The notes under the pieces were generated by a model. The model did not search any database, was not told where the DNA came from, and worked only from the letters and a program-made list of their open reading frames with translations. Shown here one piece after another: positions 1-5,235 of a DNA stretch of 5,304 nt. The DNA is taken from contig JAGHTH010000046.1 in assembly GCA_018065365.1 (NCBI GenBank), forward strand, positions 1 through 5,304, read 5' to 3'. Origin of the DNA: Candidatus Coliplasma caballi. GTDB lineage: Bacteria; Bacillota; Clostridia; Oscillospirales; CAG-382. Both the position numbers and the translations under genes were made by a program. The stretch's first letter is position 1. Each line of letters opens with the position of its first letter.

Positions 1-306
1 AATGCAAAGACCGCGGCAAAGGCGGCGCTTGACGCAGAAGAAGCGAAAGATCCGCTGACCGACAAGACTGCTCTTACAAACGGTAAGAACAGCATTGACG
101 AAGCAACTACCAAAGCGGCAGTTGAGGCGGCAAAGAACGCCGCTATTACGGCAATTCAAGAGGCACAGGCAACCGAGCATAAAGATCCGAAAGATCCCGA
201 CGCCGGAGACGCAAGCAATATGACTCTTTGGATGATCCTTGCACTCTTTGCTTCCGCGGGAATTTATGCCTGCCTTGAATTCGGCGGCAGAAGAAAAGCG
301 AGATAA
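1..306 (+). CDS. C-terminal part of a surface protein with helical repeat and membrane/cell-wall anchor (5' end outside window)
   Basis: An open frame runs from base 1 to a TAA at 304-306 and gives the last 101 residues of a longer protein. Residues 1-59 are rich in Ala, Lys, Glu and Thr with no Pro except at residue 18, as expected for a helical bundle. The pattern (NSIDEATTKAAVEAAKNAAI, residues 30-49) resembles the DUF1542/FIVAR-type repeats of Gram-positive surface adhesins; this is recognition by eye. Residues 60-70 form a charged, Pro-containing linker ending DPDAGD. A hydrophobic segment follows (about 73-93) and then a basic tail, GGRRKAR. Linker, hydrophobic segment and positive tail are the layout of a sortase sorting signal, but the pentapeptide reads DPDAG rather than LPxTG. 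The protein should lie outside the membrane, anchored to wall or membrane at its C-terminus. Codon use (frequent GCA, AAA, CTT, ACT) is unlike the GC-rich genes downstream. It converges with murE and shares its terminator. The function of the full protein cannot be judged from this fragment. Confidence 0.85.
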   Translation, partial: NAKTAAKAALDAEEAKDPLTDKTALTNGKNSIDEATTKAAVEAAKNAAITAIQEAQATEHKDPKDPDAGDASNMTLWMILALFASAGIYACLEFGGRRKAR

Positions 307-314
307 TGGCAAAA

Positions 315-367
315 CATCACTGCGAGTGAAGTGAGCAGCATCACTGTGCCGCAAGGCACAACATCAC
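315..367 (+). repeat. CATCAC-headed short hairpin array in the 3' untranslated region
   Basis: CATCAC occurs at 315-320, 339-344 and 362-367, with starts 24 and 23 bases apart. Each of the first two copies is followed by TG and a small fold-back. In the second unit this is perfect: TGTGCC (345-350), loop GCAA (351-354), GGCACA (355-360), which is a GNRA-type tetraloop. In the first unit, 321-337 can fold as TGC/GCA, two G-A oppositions, two G-U pairs and a GAA loop. Alternatively, TCACT (317-321) can pair with AGTGA (325-329 or 330-334). The array starts 8 bases after the upstream stop codon, so it lies in the 3' UTR. It may be a dispersed intergenic repeat or an RNA-processing or protection element; the function is unknown. 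Confidence 0.6.
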
Positions 368-383
368 ACACAAATACCCGCTG

Positions 384-433
384 GATAGAAAAACCGACCG
401 ATAAAGCAAATCAGTCGGTTTTTTCTTTCTATC
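384..433. terminator. Bidirectional rho-independent terminator shared by the convergent surface-protein gene and murE
   Basis: The core stem pairs AAAAACCGAC (389-398) with GTCGGTTTTT (414-423) and extends inward past one opposition (399/413) to GAT/ATC (400-402 with 410-412). The loop is AAAGCAA (403-409). T-tracts lie on both strands: TTTTTT at 419-424 for plus-strand transcripts, and the complement of AAAAA at 389-393 for minus-strand transcripts. The 399/413 opposition is C-A in plus RNA but G-U in minus RNA, so the hairpin should be slightly stronger for murE. A second inverted pair, GATAGAAA (384-391) and TTTCTATC (426-433), surrounds the core. Confidence 0.9.
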
Positions 434-472
434 TTTTCTTTCTGTCGAATGCTGTTTTTTTACGAGAGTCTT

Positions 473-1945
473 TTAAGAGCAAGGCCCTGCTGCCTTGCTG
501 CAATCCTCGAGGACGGCGCGTTCGGAAAACGGGCGCTTTTCGCCGCGGACGAGTTGGTAGCGTTCGTGGCCTTTCCCGGCGAGCAGGACGACGTCGCCTT
601 TGCGGGCGGTTGCGGCGGCGAAGCGGATGGCTTCGGCGCGGTCTTCGATGATGCGGCAGGGGATCTCCCACACGAATGCCGCCCGGATCTCCTCGCAGAT
701 CGCCGTCGGATCCTCGTAGTCGGGGTGGTCCGAGGTCAGAATCACTTCGTCGCAGAGCGTGCTGACGGCTTTTCCGATCGCGGCGCGGCGCAAGGTCGTT
801 CTGCCGCCGACCGAGCCGACGACGCAGAACAGTTTCTTTCGGCAGAAGCTGCGCAGCGTGCGCAGCACGTTTTCGATGCTGACGGCGTTGTGCGCGTAGT
901 CGATGACGAACAGGGCACCGTTTTCGGCGCGGAACAGTTCAAATCTGCCCGGCGCGCTGACGTGGGAGAGAGAAAGGACGCTTTGCTCGGTCGGAACACC
1001 GAGCGTTTCCGCCAGCGCGACGGCGCAGACGGCGTTGCTCACGTTGAATTTGCCGGGCATGGAGAGAAAGGCGGGGATTTTTTTGCCGCCGCGGCGAAGC
1101 ACAAAGGAAACGCCGGGGAGTCCGTCCGACAGGGACGAAACGCATTCCGAGGCGAAAAAATCGGAAGCATTCAGCCCGACCGTGCGCGTTTCGGAAAGGC
1201 AGCCGTCGGAGACCGCCTCAAAATACGGATCGGCGGCGTTGAACACCGCGTACCGCGCGGGGTATTCCGTAAAGAGTTTGCGCTTGCAATGCAGGTAGTG
1301 GGCAAACGAGGGGTGTTCCGACTCGCCGATATGGTCGGGAGAGAGGTTGGTAAAGCAGGTCGCGTAAAAGCGGATGCCGAAGACGCGTTCGAGGTAGAGC
1401 GCCTGCGAGGAAACCTCGAGGATCGCGACGCGGACGCCGCGCGCGAGGAGTTCGGAAAGGAAGCGGGCGAGATCGACGCTTTCGGGGGTGGTGTTGTCGG
1501 TCTCGGCACGGTAGCACGGCGAATCGACGCCGGTCGTTCCGATGACGGCGGCGGGGATCCCGTTGTCGTTCAGAATTTTCATCAGGATGTGCGCGACGCT
1601 GGTTTTGCCTTTGGTACCCGTGATGCCGACCACGCGCAGTTGTTCCGACGGAAAACCGTAAAACGCGTGGCTGACTTCCGCGAGGGCGCGGCGGGTATTG
1701 TCGCACCGCACGACTGTGCAGTCGGGCGGCAGGTCGAGCGGACGTTCGGAAAGGAACGCACGGCAGCCGCGGTCGTAACATTCCGAGGCGTAGTCGTGTC
1801 CGTCGATCCGGAAGCCGCGGATACAGACGAACAGGGTGTCTTTTCCGGCGTCCGCGGAGTTGCAGACGATCCGCGTGATCTCGCGGTCGCACAGGGCGGG
1901 AACGGGGGAGAGATGGGCGTTTGTGAGCAGTTGCGAGAGTCGCAT
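473..1945 (-). CDS. murE: MurE: UDP-N-acetylmuramoyl-L-alanyl-D-glutamate amino-acid ligase
   Basis: This cytoplasmic ATP-dependent Mur ligase adds the third residue (meso-diaminopimelate, L-lysine or a similar amino acid) to UDP-MurNAc-L-Ala-D-Glu in peptidoglycan precursor synthesis. The 490 residues are a normal family length. Motifs in order are: N-terminal UDP-binding region (about 20-100); ATP P-loop GITGTKGKTSV (107-117); TTPES (152-156), the substrate-contact motif; EVSSQAL (177-183); CKRKLF with K221 as the likely carbamylated lysine; GKFNVSNA (298-305); PGRFE (332-336) and DYAHN (349-353), which open the C-terminal domain; GSVGGRT (377-383); and GKGHE (457-461). The specificity motif, usually DNPR in diaminopimelate enzymes, is DHPD (406-409). 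The ATG at 1945-1943 is chosen because AAAGGA lies 7 bases upstream and a good promoter lies before that. Upstream in-frame codons would start inside or beyond that promoter. The gene stands alone, outside any visible dcw cluster, and is divergent from the two-component operon. Confidence is high for Mur ligase and MurE, lower for the amino acid used. Confidence 0.95.
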   Translation of the reverse strand: MRLSQLLTNAHLSPVPALCDREITRIVCNSADAGKDTLFVCIRGFRIDGHDYASECYDRGCRAFLSERPLDLPPDCTVVRCDNTRRALAEVSHAFYGFPSEQLRVVGITGTKGKTSVAHILMKILNDNGIPAAVIGTTGVDSPCYRAETDNTTPESVDLARFLSELLARGVRVAILEVSSQALYLERVFGIRFYATCFTNLSPDHIGESEHPSFAHYLHCKRKLFTEYPARYAVFNAADPYFEAVSDGCLSETRTVGLNASDFFASECVSSLSDGLPGVSFVLRRGGKKIPAFLSMPGKFNVSNAVCAVALAETLGVPTEQSVLSLSHVSAPGRFELFRAENGALFVIDYAHNAVSIENVLRTLRSFCRKKLFCVVGSVGGRTTLRRAAIGKAVSTLCDEVILTSDHPDYEDPTAICEEIRAAFVWEIPCRIIEDRAEAIRFAAATARKGDVVLLAGKGHERYQLVRGEKRPFSERAVLEDCSKAAGPCS

Positions 1946-1952
1946 GGCGGAG

Positions 1953-1958
1953 TCCTTT
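1953..1958 (-). promoter_or_regulatory. Ribosome binding site of murE
   Basis: Read on the minus strand, AAAGGA ends 7 bases before the ATG. It decides the start, because the open frame continues 63 codons further upstream through the promoter. Confidence 0.8.
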
Positions 1959-1975
1959 CTTGTCTTGATACCGTG

Positions 1976-2004
1976 AGTATAGCACAAAAAAGGCAGAAAG
2001 TCCA
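1976..2004 (-). promoter_or_regulatory. Sigma-A-type promoter of murE
   Basis: On the minus strand the -35 box is TGGACT (2004-1999, 4 of 6 matches) and the -10 box is TATACT (1981-1976, 5 of 6), separated by exactly 17 bases. The predicted start is near 1969, giving a leader of about 24 bases that carries the ribosome binding site. The weak -35 box fits a promoter helped by an activator bound just upstream. Confidence 0.75.
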
Positions 2005-2011
2005 CCGTGAA

Positions 2012-2029
2012 TTGTAAGATTTTTGTAAG
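2012..2029 (-). promoter_or_regulatory. Candidate OmpR/PhoB-family operator upstream of murE
   Basis: In the direction of murE transcription this reads CTTACAA-AAAT-CTTACAA: two identical 7-base repeats with a 4-base A/T spacer, so an 11-base period (plus strand TTGTAAG at 2012-2018 and 2023-2029). This is the geometry of PhoB boxes and of TGTAA-type boxes bound by WalR/PhoP relatives, where two regulator molecules bind head to tail on one face of the DNA. The near edge is 7 bases upstream of the murE -35 box, at about -43 to -60. The adjacent gene encodes a regulator of exactly this family. That this regulator binds here is inferred. Confidence 0.55.
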
Positions 2030-2127
2030 GTTTCGGGAGAAAAAAGAGGGAGAAAAGGAAAGTTTTTTTGCGGAATCGCAAGGGTTTTCGGCGTTTTTTC
2101 GGGCAAAGCGGACGGCAGGGCGCGGCG

Positions 2128-2156
2128 TTGACAACGTTCGGAAACTATGCTATACT
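2128..2156 (+). promoter_or_regulatory. Strong sigma-A-type promoter of the two-component operon
   Basis: Consensus TTGACA (2128-2133) and TATACT (2151-2156) are separated by 17 bases, with an extended -10 TG at 2148-2149. The predicted start is near 2163, giving a leader of about 44 bases before the response-regulator ATG. It points away from the murE promoter; the two -35 boxes are about 123 bases apart. Confidence 0.85.
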
Positions 2157-2173
2157 TTCCCACGAAAAAATCG

Positions 2174-2191
2174 GACATATAAGACATATAA
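2174..2191 (+). repeat. Tandem 9-base repeat in the leader of the two-component operon
   Basis: GACATATAA is present twice without a gap (2174-2182 and 2183-2191). The second copy runs into the ribosome binding site (GAAAGGGA, 2192-2199). It lies within the predicted transcript, a few bases past the start site. It could be a repressor or regulator contact site or a product of replication slippage. The 9-base period is not the usual 11 of OmpR-family sites. Confidence 0.5.
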
Positions 2192-2206
2192 GAAAGGGAA
2201 CGCACG

Positions 2207-2881
2207 ATGGCAAACATTCTGATCATCGAAGACGACGCGCACGTTTCCCGCACGATCCGCGCGACCGTGGCAATGGCGGGGCATCGCTGCACCTGCCTGC
2301 CCGACGGGACGGACGCGGCGAAAAAGGTGGGAAGCGGAGAATACGATCTCGTTCTGCTGGACGTGATGCTGCCCGGCGAGGACGGGTTTGCCGTGATGGA
2401 AAAGTTGCGGGAATATTCCACGCCGGTCATTTTTCTGACGGCGCGGCAGGACGTGCAGGACAAGGTGGCGGGGCTGCGGCTCGGCGCGGAAGATTACATC
2501 GTCAAGCCGTTCGAGGCGTTGGAATTGCTGGCGCGCATCGAGGTCGTTCTGCGGCGGTATCGCAAAATGGAGGGCGTTCTGCATTGCGGCGATCTCTGCG
2601 TGGACGTGGAAAAGCATACGGTCATGAACGGCAGGAGCGCCGTTTCGCTGACACCGAAAGAATTCGATATGCTGGTGTTTTTTATGCGGCACGTCGATCT
2701 GGCGGTTACGCGGGAGCAGCTTTTGCAGAACGTCTGGGAGTACGATTACGCGGGCGAAACGCGCACCGTTGATCTGCACGTCGGGCAATTACGGAAAAAG
2801 CTCGGGCTTTCCGAATCGCTGGTAACCATTCCGAAATTGGGCTACCGATTGGAAACGCCGAAAGGGGAGAAGCAGGGTTGA
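2207..2881 (+). CDS. OmpR/PhoB-family response regulator
   Basis: This is a cytoplasmic transcription factor activated by phosphorylation from its partner kinase. At 224 residues it has the standard two-domain length. The receiver domain (about 1-115) has the acidic pocket E8-D9-D10, the phospho-acceptor D52 in LLDVMLPGEDG, the switch residue T78 in FLTAR and K100 in VKPF. The winged-helix DNA-binding domain (about 125-217) has SLTPKEFDML (147-156), the recognition-helix region TRTVDLHVGQLRKKLG (185-200) and the wing IPKLGYRLE (208-216). All key residues are intact, so it should be phosphorylation-responsive. The ATG at 2207 is preceded by GAAAGGGA with 7 bases between. The stop overlaps the kinase start by 4 bases (TTGA). 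It is the first gene of the operon. A candidate target is the 11-base-period repeat at 2012-2029. VanR, PhoP and WalR relatives all look like this, and the specific subfamily cannot be named. Confidence 0.95.
   Translation: MANILIIEDDAHVSRTIRATVAMAGHRCTCLPDGTDAAKKVGSGEYDLVLLDVMLPGEDGFAVMEKLREYSTPVIFLTARQDVQDKVAGLRLGAEDYIVKPFEALELLARIEVVLRRYRKMEGVLHCGDLCVDVEKHTVMNGRSAVSLTPKEFDMLVFFMRHVDLAVTREQLLQNVWEYDYAGETRTVDLHVGQLRKKLGLSESLVTIPKLGYRLETPKGEKQG
2861..2869 (+). promoter_or_regulatory. Ribosome binding site that supports the TTG start of the kinase
   Basis: AAAGGGGAG lies inside the end of the response-regulator gene and ends 8 bases before the TTG at 2878. No ATG occurs in this frame until kinase residue 53, past the first membrane segment. 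Confidence 0.75.
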
Positions 2882-4293
2882 AACTCCGACAGCGAATCTT
2901 TTTGGTGTCCCTCGCGGTCGTGCTGATCGCGACGGGAAGCACCGCCGCGGTCGTGCTTTCGGGGTACTATTCCTCGACCGTTACGCGCGAGGAGCAGAAC
3001 GCGGTGCGTCTGCATTGCTACCTTGCTTCCGCGATGGAGGGCAGCGTTCTGTGGCAACGCATCAGCGACGGTCTGCCGCGCCTGCCCGCCGATCGCGTTG
3101 AAAGCATTCTGCAATCGCAGCTTTTGGAGCAGAACGGGTTTCTGCGGGCGTTTTACCGCACGGAAAAAGACCTTTCCGAAGAAGAAAAACTCCTGTTCGG
3201 GCGCGCAAAGGAGCAGGACGGCTGTGCGACGCTGTTTCGGGACGCGGGCGAGCGGAACGAACTGACGGTCTGCTCCGAACTGTATCTGGAGGGCGAGCGT
3301 TTCGCGTTGTTTTCCGTGACGGACGTTACCGAAACGTACCGGCAGTATCGGGCGCAGGCGAACCGCGGGCTGTTATTGGCGCTGTTGTTCGCGCTCGGGA
3401 TCGCGCTGCTGATGCTGGTGCTGGTGCGGTTGTTATTGCGTCCGCTTTCCGAGATCGGAGAGGCGATCGGCGGGATCGCGGGCGGCGACTACGCGAAACG
3501 TCTGAAAGAAACGGGAAGCCCGGAGTTCAAAGAACTTTCCGCGGGAGTCAATCGCATGGCGGCGGCGATCGAGGAACAGACTACCCGGTTACAGAACACC
3601 GCGGAGAGCCGCAAGCGGTTTGCGGACAGTATGGCGCACGAGATGAAAACGCCGCTGACCTCCATTCTCTGCATGGCGGATCTTCTGCGGATCAAGCGGG
3701 AGGTTTCCGAGGACGAGCGGCGCGAATATGCGGGCGTGATCGTCGATGAGGCGAAGCGCATGAAGGAACTTTCGTCCAAATTGCTGACGCTCGCTTCCGC
3801 CGACGGCGCGGCGCTCGATCTGCGTCCCGTTTCGGTCGCGGCGCTGGCAGAGGAGCTTTCGGCGACGTTCGCGCCTCTGTTGGAACGGAGAGGGTTGAAA
3901 TTGCTCACGGCGGGAGAAGACGGCGTGATCCTTGCCGACGAGAGTTTGTTCAAAACGTTGCTGCTCAATCTGATCGACAACGCGGCAAAAGCGTCTTCCG
4001 ACGGGCAGAAGATCGCTCTGTATCATACCCGGCAGGACGGGCGTATGCTGATCGCCGTCGCGGACGAGGGGAGAGGCATGGACGCGGAAACGCTGCGGCA
4101 CGCGACCGAGCCGTTCTACATGGCGGACAAGTCGCGGTCGAGAAGCGAGGGCGGCGCGGGGCTGGGGTTGTTCCTGTGCGCCGAGGTCGCGAAGCTGCAC
4201 CGCGCGGAACTTTCCATTGAGAGCGAGGTCGGGAAAGGCACGACCGTTACGCTGACGATCCCGCTCGCACAGGAAAAGGAGGGAACGCGATGA
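2878..4293 (+). CDS. Membrane sensor histidine kinase (HAMP, HisKA, HATPase), TTG start
   Basis: This is the sensor partner of the upstream response regulator: it autophosphorylates on His and passes the phosphate to D52. In its 471 residues the order is: basic N-terminus and membrane segment 1 (about 7-31); extracytoplasmic sensor region of about 130 residues (32-163; Cys at 47, 116, 132) with no domain I recognise; membrane segment 2 (about 164-187); HAMP linker (about 188-240); HisKA with the phospho-acceptor H254 in SMAHEMKTPLTSI; N-box NLIDNAAKAS (364-373); G1 box DEGRGMD (396-402); F-box EPFY (411-414); and G2 box GGAGLGL (425-431). All catalytic boxes are complete. The start is taken as TTG at 2878, which overlaps the regulator stop by 4 bases, because it has a strong ribosome binding site and yields a typical MKLRQRIFL kinase N-terminus. 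Its end overlaps the next gene by 4 bases (ATGA). The signal cannot be told from sequence; the gene neighbourhood points to the envelope. Confidence 0.93.
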   Translation: MKLRQRIFLVSLAVVLIATGSTAAVVLSGYYSSTVTREEQNAVRLHCYLASAMEGSVLWQRISDGLPRLPADRVESILQSQLLEQNGFLRAFYRTEKDLSEEEKLLFGRAKEQDGCATLFRDAGERNELTVCSELYLEGERFALFSVTDVTETYRQYRAQANRGLLLALLFALGIALLMLVLVRLLLRPLSEIGEAIGGIAGGDYAKRLKETGSPEFKELSAGVNRMAAAIEEQTTRLQNTAESRKRFADSMAHEMKTPLTSILCMADLLRIKREVSEDERREYAGVIVDEAKRMKELSSKLLTLASADGAALDLRPVSVAALAEELSATFAPLLERRGLKLLTAGEDGVILADESLFKTLLLNLIDNAAKASSDGQKIALYHTRQDGRMLIAVADEGRGMDAETLRHATEPFYMADKSRSRSEGGAGLGLFLCAEVAKLHRAELSIESEVGKGTTVTLTIPLAQEKEGTR

Positions 4294-5138
4294 AACGGCA
4301 TTCATTTTTCTGCACGCTCGCGATTTCGGCGGCGATTTTGCTGGTCGGCGGTCTTCTTTTGTGGGTCGCCGGGCGGTTTTTGCCGGAAAAGGACGGGCAG
4401 ATCCGCGTGTATCCGCGGCAGGATGAAAAGGTGTTTCTGACACCCGAGACCGACGAGGAAATCGTGCTGTATCCGTGGGCGGTGATGAAACCGTATGAGG
4501 ATATCGAAAAAGCAGGCACGCAGGAGGAAAAAGCGGATATTTCGGAGAAACTTGCGGATCTGGCGGGGGACTGCGTTTCCTTTTTTATCAAAAACGGCTG
4601 CGTCCAAACGGTAAAGGCGGGGAAACTGACGGAGGACACCGACGGGAATCTGCTCGGGATGCGCGACGCGATCGTGGACTGCACGCTCTGGGATTTTGCG
4701 GAGACGGACGTGATTTGCGACGAAGAACTCCCGTCCCGTGAGGAAACGTTTTCCGTTTCGTTCGCGGTGCGGATGCGGGAGCCGCAGACGCTCTGCTATC
4801 TGGAGATCATTCCGCTGTCCGCAAAGACGGACGGGGACGAGAAGAACGGGTACGGGGTGCTTTGCGCGGAAGCAAAAAACGCGTCGAAAGCCGATCCGAC
4901 CGAAAACCGTTTCGTGAGATTCTTCAACAATTACATCAACTTTTGCGCAGAGTTCGGGCTTTACGAAAGCGAAGCGGCGTATTCGGTGTACGACGCCGTT
5001 TGCTCGGGCGAGTTCGTAACGTTCCTGTACGGCGGCAGGGCGTATTTCTGCTATACGTTCCGCGGGGTCAATCTGACCGTGTTCTGCGATCCGAAAACGG
5101 AAACGATTCTGGGTTTCAGCGCGGAATCGACGGTTTAG
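4290..5138 (+). CDS. Unrecognised membrane-anchored extracytoplasmic protein, third gene of the two-component operon
   Basis: I do not recognise the family. The 282 residues begin with MKRHSFF and a hydrophobic segment (about 8-29) with no lipobox or clear cleavage site, so a single N-terminal anchor with residues 30-282 outside is most likely. The outer part is acidic early on (PETDEE, 52-57; EKAGTQEEKADISEK, 73-87), has aromatic-rich strand-like stretches later (YGGRAYFCYTF, 247-257) and ends DPKTETILGF (267-276). It contains ten Cys (95, 104, 131, 143, 169, 192, 219, 238, 254, 266), many for an exported protein. The ATG overlaps the kinase stop (ATGA) and has AAGGAGGG (4276-4283) 6 bases upstream, so it is co-transcribed and probably translationally coupled. 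By analogy with YycH/YycI-type accessory proteins in other Firmicutes two-component operons it could modulate the kinase, but no homology to those is visible. No clear terminator follows the stop. Confidence 0.85.
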   Translation: MKRHSFFCTLAISAAILLVGGLLLWVAGRFLPEKDGQIRVYPRQDEKVFLTPETDEEIVLYPWAVMKPYEDIEKAGTQEEKADISEKLADLAGDCVSFFIKNGCVQTVKAGKLTEDTDGNLLGMRDAIVDCTLWDFAETDVICDEELPSREETFSVSFAVRMREPQTLCYLEIIPLSAKTDGDEKNGYGVLCAEAKNASKADPTENRFVRFFNNYINFCAEFGLYESEAAYSVYDAVCSGEFVTFLYGGRAYFCYTFRGVNLTVFCDPKTETILGFSAESTV

Positions 5139-5168
5139 GGAACGCGCTTTCGGGCGGTCTTTTCGGGG

Positions 5169-5198
5169 TTGACAAAGCAGGGGGAAATTCGGTATAAT
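5169..5198 (+). promoter_or_regulatory. Consensus sigma-A promoter of the downstream lipoprotein gene
   Basis: Perfect TTGACA (5169-5174) and perfect TATAAT (5193-5198) are separated by 18 bases, starting 30 bases after the previous stop. The downstream gene therefore has its own strong promoter, although read-through from the operon is possible because no hairpin terminator is visible in 5139-5168. Confidence 0.85.
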
Positions 5199-5235
5199 AA
5201 AAAGGAAAAAGAGTACCCGAAAGGAAATCGAAAAG

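Noticed and set aside
73..79. A CTTACAA copy inside the surface-protein gene, like the half-site near murE
   Set aside because: It is a single copy within coding sequence, without a second copy 11 bases away; a chance match.
449..2017. A 522-codon open frame on the plus strand, antisense to murE
   Set aside because: It mirrors murE codon by codon in a GC-rich gene with few T/A-starting codons. The translation is low-complexity in character (rich in Gly, Arg, Ala, Asp) with no recognisable motifs and no ribosome binding site, and murE on the other strand has all family motifs.
2035..2062. A 28-base all-purine stretch in the divergent region
   Set aside because: It may affect DNA shape but shows no repeat, site or coding signal that can be supported from sequence alone.
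2068..2081. Small hairpin TTGCG-GAAT-CGCAA after a run of seven T
   Set aside because: The T-run is on the wrong side for a terminator in the plus direction, and on the minus strand the hairpin is followed by A residues. The stem is only 5 pairs; no role could be supported.
1946..2134. A 63-residue N-terminal extension of MurE in the same frame
   Set aside because: It would cover the murE promoter and the candidate operator, has no conserved sequence character, and the ATG at 1945 has a good ribosome binding site and gives normal family length.
2007..2222. A 71-codon plus-strand frame across the divergent region into the response regulator
   Set aside because: It spans the operon promoter, leader and start site, has no ribosome binding site, and its translation is unlike a protein.
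5139..5168. Possible terminator between the third operon gene and the lipoprotein promoter
   Set aside because: There is a T-rich patch, but I could not pair a convincing stem before it.
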